Under the pieces are notes generated by a model. That model had not been told where the DNA came from and ran no database searches. It saw nothing but the letters and a program-made list of their open reading frames with translations. From the NCBI GenBank assembly GCA_013177805.1, contig JABLXU010000033.1, positions 1 to 64,000 of the forward strand: a stretch of 64,000 nucleotides of DNA, given 5' to 3'. Source of the DNA: Candidatus Omnitrophota bacterium. GTDB taxonomy: Bacteria; Hinthialibacterota; Hinthialibacteria; Hinthialibacterales; Hinthialibacteraceae. Below are positions 26,903 to 35,080 of this stretch, one piece after another; position 1 is the first letter of the stretch, and each line of letters opens with the position of its first letter. Both the position numbers and the translations under genes were made by a program.

Positions 26903-27940
26903 ATGATTAAAAAACCAACAATGAATCCATCCTGGAAAGAAACCACCATCCACGAACGCAACCGGAAAATATTCGCGGAAGAACTGGACGCGTTTTTGCC
27001 GGATGCCATCCTGGATTTCCACGTCCATGTTTTCAACGCGGGAGTAGTGCCGGATGGCGAACCGTTTTCCTGCGCGGGCCATCCCATCGACCGCTACGAC
27101 TTGCAGGAATTGGCGGGCGACCTGGACGCCGCCTATCCCGGACGCACAAGCAAGGCCGTGTGTTTCGGTTTTCCCGAAGTGGGTTACGACCGGCGGAAGA
27201 ACAACGAATATCTCGCGGCAGCCTGCGATTCGCAACAATTCTTCGCTTTGCGGCTGTTTGATCCGGTGGAGGACGAACCGGCCGGAGTCAAGAAAGATCT
27301 CGAATCCGGACGGTTCCGGGGTATCAAGCCGTATCCGAATTATGTCCGGAAGGCCGATGTCAACGCGGTGGAAATCCCCGAGATGTTACCGGCCTGGGTG
27401 ATGGAGATCGTGAACGCGCTGGGGCAAATCGTCATGCTGCACATCCCCCGCAAAGCGCGCCTGGCCGATCCCTTGAACCAGCGGCAGATCGTTGAACTGG
27501 GTAATCGCTATCCGAAGGCCCGGATCGTGCTGGCCCACATCGGCCGGGCATATTATCTCAAAAACGTAATGGGCAACCTGCAGGCGCTTAAGGCGGTTCC
27601 CAACCTGTATTACGATCTGGCAATGGTCAATCACTGGGAAGTAATGGAACATCTGTTTCAAACCGTCCCGGCGGACCGGATTCTGTACGGGACCGACATC
27701 CCCCTGGCCCTCGCGCCGGGAAAGTCGGTGGAGATCAACGATCAATACACCTACGTGACGCCGGTTCCGTGGGAACTGTCGATCTCGGACGACCATGGCC
27801 GGCTGCGCTTCACGTCGTTCCTCTATGAGGAACTTCGGGCTATCAAGAAAGCAGTGGAGCGGTTGGGCCTACCGCGGGATTTCGTGCAGGGATTGTTTTA
27901 TGATAATGGGATGAAGTTGTTGAAGCGGGCTACTGGGTAA
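26903..27940 (+). CDS. Metal-dependent amidohydrolase (amidohydrolase-2 type TIM barrel)
   Basis: The gene starts at ATG 26903, 13 bases after the transporter stop, and gives 345 residues. Metal-binding signatures of the amidohydrolase-2 family appear in order: DFHVHVF (HxH, strand 1), a Lys-containing RGIKPYPNY block, MLHIPRK (His, strand 5), VLAHIGRA (His, strand 6) and LYGTDIPLA (Asp, strand 8). Such enzymes hydrolyse lactones or amides, or decarboxylate acids. As last gene of the sugar operon it could open a sugar lactone or remove an acyl group. The DFHVHVF opening recalls predicted lactonases beside fucose and rhamnose genes. Substrate not assignable. Confidence 0.85.
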   Translation: MIKKPTMNPSWKETTIHERNRKIFAEELDAFLPDAILDFHVHVFNAGVVPDGEPFSCAGHPIDRYDLQELAGDLDAAYPGRTSKAVCFGFPEVGYDRRKNNEYLAAACDSQQFFALRLFDPVEDEPAGVKKDLESGRFRGIKPYPNYVRKADVNAVEIPEMLPAWVMEIVNALGQIVMLHIPRKARLADPLNQRQIVELGNRYPKARIVLAHIGRAYYLKNVMGNLQALKAVPNLYYDLAMVNHWEVMEHLFQTVPADRILYGTDIPLALAPGKSVEINDQYTYVTPVPWELSISDDHGRLRFTSFLYEELRAIKKAVERLGLPRDFVQGLFYDNGMKLLKRATG

Positions 27941-27971
27941 AAGAAGATTATGCGGGGTTATCAAACTAATA

Positions 27972-28013
27972 CCACTCACCCCCGCCCTCTCCCAGGCGGG
28001 AGAGAGAAGGGAA
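27972..28013 (-). repeat. Dispersed palindromic repeat
   Basis: Minus-strand reading gives CTCTCCC-GCCT-GGGAGAG followed by GGCGGGGGTGAGTGG. It lies in the 366-base gap 27941-28306, which otherwise holds only the next copy and no gene. Confidence 0.75.
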
Positions 28014-28193
28014 GTGGTTCGAACCCGGATATCCTGAATTATTCAAGTCCGCCTTGAAGATCATCATGTTCTCAAACCATGATTCGGAGATCATATGGTA
28101 ACATCCAATCCGGTGAAGAAAAATTAAAAGGTTATTCGATGTCATAGTATTTTCTGAGCCGTTATCAATCCAAGATCACCTGTCATGAAACAA

Positions 28194-28234
28194 TTCCCTC
28201 TCCCTCCGGGAGAGGGATAGGGTGAGGGAAAGCC
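28194..28234 (+). repeat. Dispersed palindromic repeat, well-preserved copy
   Basis: CCCTCTCCC-TCC-GGGAGAGGG is a perfect 9-bp stem with a 3-base loop, then ATAGGGTGAGGGAAAGCC. It lies about 70 bases upstream of the Gfo/Idh/MocA gene at 28307. Confidence 0.9.
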
Positions 28235-28306
28235 GGAGATCGGAGGATAGGATTTTCCTATACAAAGAAATCCTGAATAAGCCCGTATTCAAGCAAGGAG
28301 ATCACC

Positions 28307-29461
28307 ATGGCGTTACCGGAATTGCGGGTGGGAATCGTGGGATTTGGCTTCATGGGCAAAACTCAAAGCCACGCGTACCGCTCGCTGAATTATTATTACG
28401 ATCCCGCGCCTGCGCGCATCACCCTGGCGGGCGTGGCGACGCACAGCCAGGCGAGCTGGCGGCGCGCGGTGGAGGAATGGGGCTTCACGTTCGGAACCAC
28501 GGACTACCGGGAGCTTTGCGCCCGCGGGGATATCGACATCATCCATTGCTGCGCGCCGAATTCCTTACACAAAGATGTTCTGCTGGCCGCGCTTGACCAC
28601 GGCAAGCATGTGTATATGGACAAGCCGCTGTGCCGCTCGCTGGAAGAAGCCCGGATCATGGGCGAAGCAGCGGCCCGCCATCCCGAAAGTGTCACCCAGA
28701 TAGCGTTTCAATACCGGTTTATTCCGGCGATATTGCGCGCCAAGCAGCTGATCGAGGCGGGAGCGCTGGGGCGGATCTACAGCGCTCGGGTGTGCTACCT
28801 GCACGCGGGATACATTGATCCCCAGCGGCCGTTTTCGTGGCGGCTGGATGTGGAACAAAGCGGCCGGGGCGGCGCGTTGTTCGACCTGGGGGCGCATGTG
28901 GTGGATCTGACGCGGCACCTGCTGGGCGAATTCGCCGAAGTGCTGCATTTGGGCGAAACCATGATCAAGGAACGGCCGCTGAAGGACGATCCGGCGGTGA
29001 AAGTCCCCGTGCGGGTGGATGATGTATCCCTCATGCTTTTTCGTTTGAAAAACGGGGCGGTGGGCACCTTGGAATCGTCCCGGCTCTCCACGGGCGCGCA
29101 GGATGAAGTGCGGTTCGAGGCGCACGGCAGTCAGGGCGCGATCCGCTTCAACCTCATGCAGCCGAATTTTCTGGAGTATTATGACGCAAGACCGCCGGAA
29201 GCGGTGTACGGCGGGGACCGGGGATACCGGGCGATCGAATGCGTGGCCCGGTATCCAAAACCCTCCATCTACCCCGGCCCAAAGAACACGGTAGGCTGGG
29301 AGCGGTTTCATGTGCACAGCCTGTATCATTTCATAACCCATATTCTGGATGGGAAGCCATCGCAGCCGGACATCGCCGATGGCGTCAAAACCCAGAGCGT
29401 GCTCGAAGCGGCCCTGCGCTCTAATGAAAACAGACAATGGACAGCGGTGGAGGATGCGTAG
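28307..29461 (+). CDS. Gfo/Idh/MocA-family oxidoreductase (cytoplasmic)
   Basis: The 384-residue protein starts at ATG 28307 after AAGGAG. The N-terminal Rossmann fold binds NAD(P) (GIVGFGFMGKTQSHAY, about residues 8-23). The catalytic-lysine motif is GKHVYMDKPL, a DKP variant of the usual EKP. The C-terminal domain contains GGALFDLGAHVVDL, the typical H/D pair of inositol- and sugar-dehydrogenase members. Such enzymes oxidise or reduce sugars, inositols or their acids. There is no signal peptide, so it acts in the cytoplasm. It stands between the sugar operon and an exported paralogue and may feed the same pathway. Confidence 0.92.
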   Translation: MALPELRVGIVGFGFMGKTQSHAYRSLNYYYDPAPARITLAGVATHSQASWRRAVEEWGFTFGTTDYRELCARGDIDIIHCCAPNSLHKDVLLAALDHGKHVYMDKPLCRSLEEARIMGEAAARHPESVTQIAFQYRFIPAILRAKQLIEAGALGRIYSARVCYLHAGYIDPQRPFSWRLDVEQSGRGGALFDLGAHVVDLTRHLLGEFAEVLHLGETMIKERPLKDDPAVKVPVRVDDVSLMLFRLKNGAVGTLESSRLSTGAQDEVRFEAHGSQGAIRFNLMQPNFLEYYDARPPEAVYGGDRGYRAIECVARYPKPSIYPGPKNTVGWERFHVHSLYHFITHILDGKPSQPDIADGVKTQSVLEAALRSNENRQWTAVEDA

Positions 29462-29511
29462 AATGACTGCGGCAATCAGAATCAGATTCTAAAACAGGGG
29501 AGGTCAAATCC

Positions 29512-30756
29512 ATGAACCAAACTCCGAAATCAAACCAAGGCCAAACCCCACGGCGGGCGTTTTTGAAATCCAGCGGCGTGTCGCTGGCGGCCCTGGCTTT
29601 CGCGCAACAATCGGCGTTCCCAGCAGACACGGCCCCGAAGAAAATCCGCATCGGGGTGGTGGGTGGCGGCTTCGGTTGCAGTTTTCAATGGCACGAACAT
29701 CCGGATTGCGTGGTGGCCGCGGTCAGCGATCTGCGGCCCGAACGGCGTGAGCGGCTGCAGAAGACTTTCAACTGCTCCAAAACCTATAACTCATTGGAAG
29801 AATTGATCAAGGATCCAGACATCGACGCGGTCGCTGTCTTCACCGACGCGCCCCTGCATGTCCAGCACGCGGTGGCGGCCATGCGACATGGCAAACACGT
29901 TATCTCGGCGGTTCCCGCCAGCCTGGGCGGGGGCATCGAGGAAGCCGAACAACTGCTGGCCGCGGTCAAGGAAACCGGCTTGACGTACATGATGGCCGAA
30001 ACCAGTTATTATCAGCAAAAGACCATCACCGCCCGGAAATTCCACGAGGAAGGCAAGTTCGGGGAGATCTATTATTGCGAATCGGAATACCAGCATCCCG
30101 GCCTGGAGGTTTTGTATTTCGAGAACGGGAAGCGTACCTGGCGGCATGGCATCGCCCCCATGCATTATCCCACGCACTGCACCGCGCATCTGCTCAGCGT
30201 GACCGGCGAGCGGCTGACGGAAGTGGTCTGCCACGGCTGGGGTGATGATGATCCGATCTGCAAGGACAATGTCTACAAGAATCCCTTCTGGAACGAATCG
30301 GCGATGTTCAAAACCGACCGCGGTCACGCGTTCCGGGTCAACGTGTGGTGGAAAGGCGCGCACCGGGGTTGCGAGCGGGCGCAATGGATCGGCAATCAGA
30401 TGAGTTTTTATGATTCGCATCCCAACGGAATGGGGCCGGTGATCATCCGGTCGGGTAAGCAAACCGAAAAAGACGACGCGGGCTTTGAACGCGCGTTACC
30501 GGAATTCGAACGGTTCGAAGTGCCCCAATGGTGGAAAACCGACCTGCTGCCAGAGCCCCTGCGGCATGACAGCGGGCATGAAGGTTCGCATACGTTTTTG
30601 ACGCATGAATTCATCGACGCGTTGACGCACAACCGGCGGCCGGCGGTGGATGTGTATGAAGCGCTTTCGTACACCGTCCCGGGGATCATCGCCCACGAAT
30701 CAGCGCTCAAGGGCGGCGAATGGATGAAAATCCCCGTTTATCCCCGTCCGGCATGA
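29512..30756 (+). CDS. Tat-exported Gfo/Idh/MocA-family protein lacking the EKP lysine
   Basis: The 414-residue protein starts with a classical twin-arginine signal (TPRRAFLKSSG, then a hydrophobic stretch ending near AFPA), so it is exported folded, presumably with bound nucleotide. The Rossmann motif IRIGVVGGGFGCSF is intact. Where family members have GKHVxxEKP, this one reads GKHVISAVPAS, so the usual catalytic Lys is replaced by Val. Downstream MHYPTHC and a His-rich EHPDC/YQHPG pattern suggest a substrate pocket. Tat-exported Gfo/Idh/MocA proteins are common in Planctomycetes and Bacteroidetes; some act as glycosidases or with tightly bound NAD. It starts 50 bases after the cytoplasmic paralogue and is likely co-transcribed. 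Confidence 0.9.
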   Translation: MNQTPKSNQGQTPRRAFLKSSGVSLAALAFAQQSAFPADTAPKKIRIGVVGGGFGCSFQWHEHPDCVVAAVSDLRPERRERLQKTFNCSKTYNSLEELIKDPDIDAVAVFTDAPLHVQHAVAAMRHGKHVISAVPASLGGGIEEAEQLLAAVKETGLTYMMAETSYYQQKTITARKFHEEGKFGEIYYCESEYQHPGLEVLYFENGKRTWRHGIAPMHYPTHCTAHLLSVTGERLTEVVCHGWGDDDPICKDNVYKNPFWNESAMFKTDRGHAFRVNVWWKGAHRGCERAQWIGNQMSFYDSHPNGMGPVIIRSGKQTEKDDAGFERALPEFERFEVPQWWKTDLLPEPLRHDSGHEGSHTFLTHEFIDALTHNRRPAVDVYEALSYTVPGIIAHESALKGGEWMKIPVYPRPA

Positions 30757-30845
30757 TCTTCGCGGTGAAATATCTTCGCCCTGAAAGGGCGGCATGCACT
30801 ATGCCCAGGCTGCCTCTTCGGGGCTGAATAGAAGGAGCCATAACG

Positions 30846-31958
30846 ATGGGCAAAACGCTTCTCGGGATAATCCTGTCGGTGATCGTGGCGGCGGGAGTGA
30901 TCTTCCTATTCTTCATGAAACGGGATGTGGGCATGACCTCTACCGCGATCCCCGACACCCCGATCCCTCCGGTCACGGCGGCTGGTCCGGTGCCGGATGC
31001 CCGGACGGCGGAGCTGGCGGAAGAAGTCCGGAACAAGGGCTGGATCGCCTATTGCGCCCGGGGGGAAAACGGTACCTGGGATTTGTTTGTCTCGCGGCCG
31101 GACGGATCGGACAAAAAGAACCTCACCAATACCCCGGATTACGAGGAAGCCGCTCCCCGGTTCACCATAGACGGCAGTAAAATGCTGTACCGGCGGATGG
31201 CCAAGAGCGCGGTGATCGATCACGACTTGTGGGGTTTCCAGGGCGAGTTGATGATCGCCGAGGGCAGCGGCGCGAACGCTATCCCCTTTGGTGGAGACGG
31301 GGAATTCGCGTGGGCGTCGTGGTCGCCGGACGGCCGCCGGATTTTGTGCCTGACCAAGAAAGATATCGAGATCGTGGACGTAGCAACCAAACAGGTGGTT
31401 CGTTCCCTGTCCCGCCATGGAATCTATCAGCAGCTCTTCTGGTCGCCGGACGGCCTGTGGTTTACAGGGACGGCCAATCACGCGGGCCGGCAGTGGTGCG
31501 TGGTGCGGATGAACGCGGAGACCGGGGAGGTAAATCCCATCCTGACGTTTCAAAGCTGCACGCCGGACTGGTTCCCCGATTCGGAGCACATCATCTTCTC
31601 CTCCCGCCCGGCCAACCAGTCTCCCACGAATAGTTACGGCTGGTCGCAACTGTACATGGCTGACGGCGAAGGGAAGAACATGGAATTGATCTACGGCGAA
31701 GATGGTTATCATATCTACGGCGGCGCGCTTTCGCCGGACGGCCAGTATGTGGTATTCACCAAATGTCCTGAGGACGGTGGCGGATCGGAAAAATCCGGCG
31801 CGCCCATCGGCATCATGCGGCTCAGCGATGCCCCCACTATCGGCGGGGAAAGCCCCGATCTGCGGCGCGCGCATCCCCAGACCAAAGACGGGCCGGTGCT
31901 GATGCTGGAGGCAGGTTGGGAACCGGCGTGGACCTTCGCGGAGATCGGGGGGAATTAA
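30846..31958 (+). CDS. Membrane-anchored TolB-like (PD40) beta-propeller protein
   Basis: The 370-residue protein has one N-terminal membrane anchor or uncleaved signal (about residues 4-24), a Pro-rich linker and several PD40/WD40-like blades. Repeated signatures are DLFVSRPDGSDKKNLTNTP, WASWSPDGRRILC, LFWSPDGLWFTG and GGALSPDGQYVVFTK, typical of TolB-type propellers. No enzymatic residues are evident; such proteins usually act as binding scaffolds at the outer face of the membrane. Its stop overlaps the next start (TAATG), tying it to the lipoprotein and MBOAT genes, so it may organise or sense the polysaccharide-modifying machinery. Confidence 0.82.
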   Translation: MGKTLLGIILSVIVAAGVIFLFFMKRDVGMTSTAIPDTPIPPVTAAGPVPDARTAELAEEVRNKGWIAYCARGENGTWDLFVSRPDGSDKKNLTNTPDYEEAAPRFTIDGSKMLYRRMAKSAVIDHDLWGFQGELMIAEGSGANAIPFGGDGEFAWASWSPDGRRILCLTKKDIEIVDVATKQVVRSLSRHGIYQQLFWSPDGLWFTGTANHAGRQWCVVRMNAETGEVNPILTFQSCTPDWFPDSEHIIFSSRPANQSPTNSYGWSQLYMADGEGKNMELIYGEDGYHIYGGALSPDGQYVVFTKCPEDGGGSEKSGAPIGIMRLSDAPTIGGESPDLRRAHPQTKDGPVLMLEAGWEPAWTFAEIGGN

Positions 31959-32449
31959 TGTATAAGCCATTCATACCGCAAAGAATGAATCCGGTCCGCG
32001 CGCTGTTCCTGCCGGCGGCAATCGCCCTGGTCATTCATGCTTGCGGCCCCGGAACGGACACGGGAGAAGATCCCCAGGTGACCACACTGGGCAGCGTGGA
32101 AGTGACGGCCCAGCTCGAGGAGATTCCCTCCGAACTGCCCGACATCCCACTGTACGATTACGCGTACGTGTTCAAATACAAGGTGCTGCAAGTCCACCGG
32201 GGGAAAGTGGACGGCGATACGATCTACGTGGGCCAGTACAATCCGCTCAAGCCGCGCTCGCAAGTGGCGGACGCGCGTTCCGGCCGGATCGGCGGCAATC
32301 TCAAGCAATTCAAATCCGGAGATATCCACCGGATGGCCCTGGAAGCGCCGATCGACGATTATTACATGGGCGGGATCATTAACAAATATTTCGAACAGAA
32401 TCCGCCGCTGATTTACTGGGCCGTGTGGACCAACCGGGTTATCCAGTAA
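31958..32449 (+). CDS. Small lipoprotein-like protein of the acylation cluster
   Basis: The 163-residue protein shares one base with the previous stop; an internal ATG at 31985 is an alternative start. A hydrophobic stretch LFLPAAIALVIHAC ends in a possible lipobox cysteine, so it may be lipidated. The rest is mostly beta-strand, with a VQVHRGKVDGDTIYVGQY-like block, and I recognise no family. It lies directly before the MBOAT and AlgJ-like genes, where accessory periplasmic proteins (for example AlgF in alginate acetylation) often sit, but it does not obviously resemble AlgF. Confidence 0.65.
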   Translation: MYKPFIPQRMNPVRALFLPAAIALVIHACGPGTDTGEDPQVTTLGSVEVTAQLEEIPSELPDIPLYDYAYVFKYKVLQVHRGKVDGDTIYVGQYNPLKPRSQVADARSGRIGGNLKQFKSGDIHRMALEAPIDDYYMGGIINKYFEQNPPLIYWAVWTNRVIQ

Positions 32450-32479
32450 TCCAATACGCTCATCCGGTACCATTCGCCC

Positions 32480-33886
32480 ATGGCATTCACATCGCATATC
32501 TTTCTGTTCTATTTTCTGCCACTCGTTTTATTGATTTATTACTTGATACCCAAAGGCCGGAATCAGTTTCTACTGGCGGCGGGGTATGTCTTCTACGCCT
32601 GGTTTCAACCTTGGTTCGCCTTTTTGTTGCTTGCGGCCACGGTCATCGGCTACGCCGGGGGGACAGCCATCACGCGTTCGGCGGATGAGAACCGGAAACA
32701 CAAGGTGTTCATTGCGGCCCTCTGCGCGAACCTGGCTCTGCTGGGATTCTTCAAATACTTTACGTTTCTGCAAACGAACCTCTACAGCCTGTTGGGATTG
32801 TGTGGATTCCATCCCGGGCCGGTGTGGGACATCCCGTTGCCGGTGGGGATTTCGTTCTTCACGTTTCTGAGCATCAGTTACCTGGTCTCGATGTATATCG
32901 GAGACGCCCCGCCGGCGCGTTCCTTCTCCGATTTCGCGTGCTACATCTCGCTGTTCCCCATGGTCACCGCGGGGCCGATCACGCGCTATCCCCTGATCGC
33001 CGAAGCGCTCCGGTCGCGGGAGCATACTATCGACAAATTCGCGTCGGGCGCGGCCCTGTTCATTTTAGGATTCGCCAAAAAAATTCTACTGGCCGATCCG
33101 ATGGGAACCGTGGCCAATGCCGTGTTCGGGGCGGAAGCGCCGGGGACAATTGATGCCTGGTTCGGCTTGCTCGCCTACGCGTTTCAGATTTATTTCGATT
33201 TCGCGGGCTATTCGGAAATGGCCGTGGGGCTGGGGCGGATGGTGGGCTTCGAGCTGATCCGCAATTTCAACGCGCCGTACCGGGCGGACAGCATCACCGA
33301 TTTCTGGCGGCGGTGGCATATTTCACTCTCCACCATGCTGCGCGATTATGTCTATGTCCCCCTGATCGCCGTGGGACGCAACCGGAGCACGAAGTACATC
33401 ATCTACCGCAACTTGATCCTGACCTTTCTGATCTGCGGCTTGTGGCACGGGGCGGCATGGACGTTCATCCTGTGGGGCGGCTATCACGGCTTGTTTCTGG
33501 CCTTCGAGCAATGGCGCGGGAAGAAAGGCCGTTACGCGCGCCTGTCCCGGCCGGTCAAAATCGGCCTCACGTTCGTGGCTATCCTGCTATCGTGGGTTTT
33601 GTTCCGCAGCCCCACCCTGGGAGACGCAGGGCGGTATTATCTCACCCTGTTTGGAGGGCACGGTGCTTCCGGAGGATCCATCCTGCTGGCGGGTATAATC
33701 TACACACAGGGCAATTTTCTTTTGATGGCGTTGTGCGCCGCGCTGGTCTTTCAACCGTACCAGGCCTTCGAGTGGGCGGAACGGATCACCCCGTGGAAAG
33801 CGGTTTGGTTGATCGCGCTGTTTGCCTTCTCCATCCTGGGCATGTTCGCCCAGACTTACAGCCCGTTTTTGTATTCGCAATTCTAG
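32480..33886 (+). CDS. MBOAT-family O-acyltransferase (AlgI/PatA-like)
   Basis: The 468-residue polytopic protein has about ten hydrophobic helices. The family signatures are YAWFQPWF near the N-terminus, the cytoplasmic re-entrant region SITDFWRRWHISLS, and the active-site histidine block LWHGAAWTFILWGGYHG. MBOAT proteins of this type move an acyl group, usually acetyl, from a cytoplasmic donor across the membrane to a periplasmic partner that acylates a polysaccharide or peptidoglycan. Here that partner is the AlgJ-like gene that starts 10 bases downstream after AGGAGG. Confidence 0.95.
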   Translation: MAFTSHIFLFYFLPLVLLIYYLIPKGRNQFLLAAGYVFYAWFQPWFAFLLLAATVIGYAGGTAITRSADENRKHKVFIAALCANLALLGFFKYFTFLQTNLYSLLGLCGFHPGPVWDIPLPVGISFFTFLSISYLVSMYIGDAPPARSFSDFACYISLFPMVTAGPITRYPLIAEALRSREHTIDKFASGAALFILGFAKKILLADPMGTVANAVFGAEAPGTIDAWFGLLAYAFQIYFDFAGYSEMAVGLGRMVGFELIRNFNAPYRADSITDFWRRWHISLSTMLRDYVYVPLIAVGRNRSTKYIIYRNLILTFLICGLWHGAAWTFILWGGYHGLFLAFEQWRGKKGRYARLSRPVKIGLTFVAILLSWVLFRSPTLGDAGRYYLTLFGGHGASGGSILLAGIIYTQGNFLLMALCAALVFQPYQAFEWAERITPWKAVWLIALFAFSILGMFAQTYSPFLYSQF

Positions 33887-33896
33887 GAGGGATTTG

Positions 33897-35045
33897 GTGA
33901 GCGCCCTTTTCCAAGGCCCTTTTCTTTTGACCGTTCTCTTTTCCATGATGATCGGCAGTGTGGGGATCATCCAGGCCGCCATCGAAATTGCGCGGGGCGA
34001 ACGGCCTGCCGTTGCGGATATATTCACACAAACGCCCACGGCGCGCCATCTGCGCTCGTTCGAGAAATCGATCGAAACCACCAGCTGGTTCGCGCAAACC
34101 TTGCAGCCCGCGTTCCGGTATCTGCAATTCGTCATTCTGAAGGACGCCGGTGAAAAAGCGGTGGCTGGGCGTGAGGGCTGTTTTTTTTACAAACCGGCCG
34201 TGGAGTATCTAATCCAGCCGCTGGATTTCAAGGCCCATTCCGGCAATCCGGATGATCCCCTTCCTGCCATCGTGGATTTCAAGGACCAGCTGGCCGCACG
34301 CGGGATCCACCTGCTGGTGATGATCGCGCCCAACAAGGCTTCCATATATCCCGAAAAATTGACCCGGCGGGCGGAAGGCCTCGCGGAACCGGTCAATCAC
34401 CACACGCGGCGGCTGATGGAACGCCTGCGGGACGCGGACGTGGCGCTGGTGGACCTTTTCAATGCCTATGAAAAGGATAAAACCAGACCGGTGGTGAAGG
34501 CCGAGGCCTTGTACCTTATGCAAGACAGTCACTGGTCGCCGCGTGGCATGCAATTGGCCGCCTGGCTGACGGCCAAGCGGATGTTGGACGCGGGCTGGAT
34601 ACAACCGGGAACGGTTGAATATGACGTTAAGCCTGTCCCGCTAAACCGCTATGGTGACATCCTGAACATGATGCGGCTGCCATGGCTTGATACCCTGTAC
34701 GCGCCGGAAACGATCCAATGCGAACAAGTGATCCACAGCGGCACGGGAGAAACCTGCACGGACGATCCCGCCGCGCCGGTGCTGGTGCTGGGTGATAGTT
34801 TCTTGCGGATTTACGAGCGGGACGAACCGGGATCGGGAGGTTTCACCGCGCACCTGGCGCGCGAGTTGCGCAGGCGGGTGGCCGCTATCATCAACGACGG
34901 CGGGGCGTCCACCCTGGTGCGGCAAGAACTGAGCCGCAAACATACGCTTCTGGCGGACAAGCGCGTGGTGGTGTGGGAATTCGCGGAACGGGAAATCCGG
35001 TTCGGCCTGGAAGGATGGAAGAAGATCTCATTGCCGGAGACTTGA
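33897..35045 (+). CDS. AlgJ/AlgX-like SGNH-type acetyltransferase partner
   Basis: The GTG at 33897, six bases after AGGAGG, gives 382 residues. One N-terminal anchor (about residues 8-28) leads to a periplasmic SGNH-like domain. The DxHW motif appears as DSHWSPRGM and the nucleophile motif as VLGDSF, both hallmarks of AlgJ/AlgX/DltD-type acetyl transfer proteins. It is presumed to accept acetyl groups delivered by the adjacent MBOAT and place them on an exported polysaccharide. The polymer is not identified, since no polymerase or export genes lie nearby; the O-antigen-ligase-like gene at 41.9-43.3 kb is a distant candidate. Confidence 0.88.
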   Translation: MSALFQGPFLLTVLFSMMIGSVGIIQAAIEIARGERPAVADIFTQTPTARHLRSFEKSIETTSWFAQTLQPAFRYLQFVILKDAGEKAVAGREGCFFYKPAVEYLIQPLDFKAHSGNPDDPLPAIVDFKDQLAARGIHLLVMIAPNKASIYPEKLTRRAEGLAEPVNHHTRRLMERLRDADVALVDLFNAYEKDKTRPVVKAEALYLMQDSHWSPRGMQLAAWLTAKRMLDAGWIQPGTVEYDVKPVPLNRYGDILNMMRLPWLDTLYAPETIQCEQVIHSGTGETCTDDPAAPVLVLGDSFLRIYERDEPGSGGFTAHLARELRRRVAAIINDGGASTLVRQELSRKHTLLADKRVVVWEFAEREIRFGLEGWKKISLPET

Positions 35046-35080
35046 ACAGTTTCCTTTGCTTTTTTCCGTGAAATCCCCCT

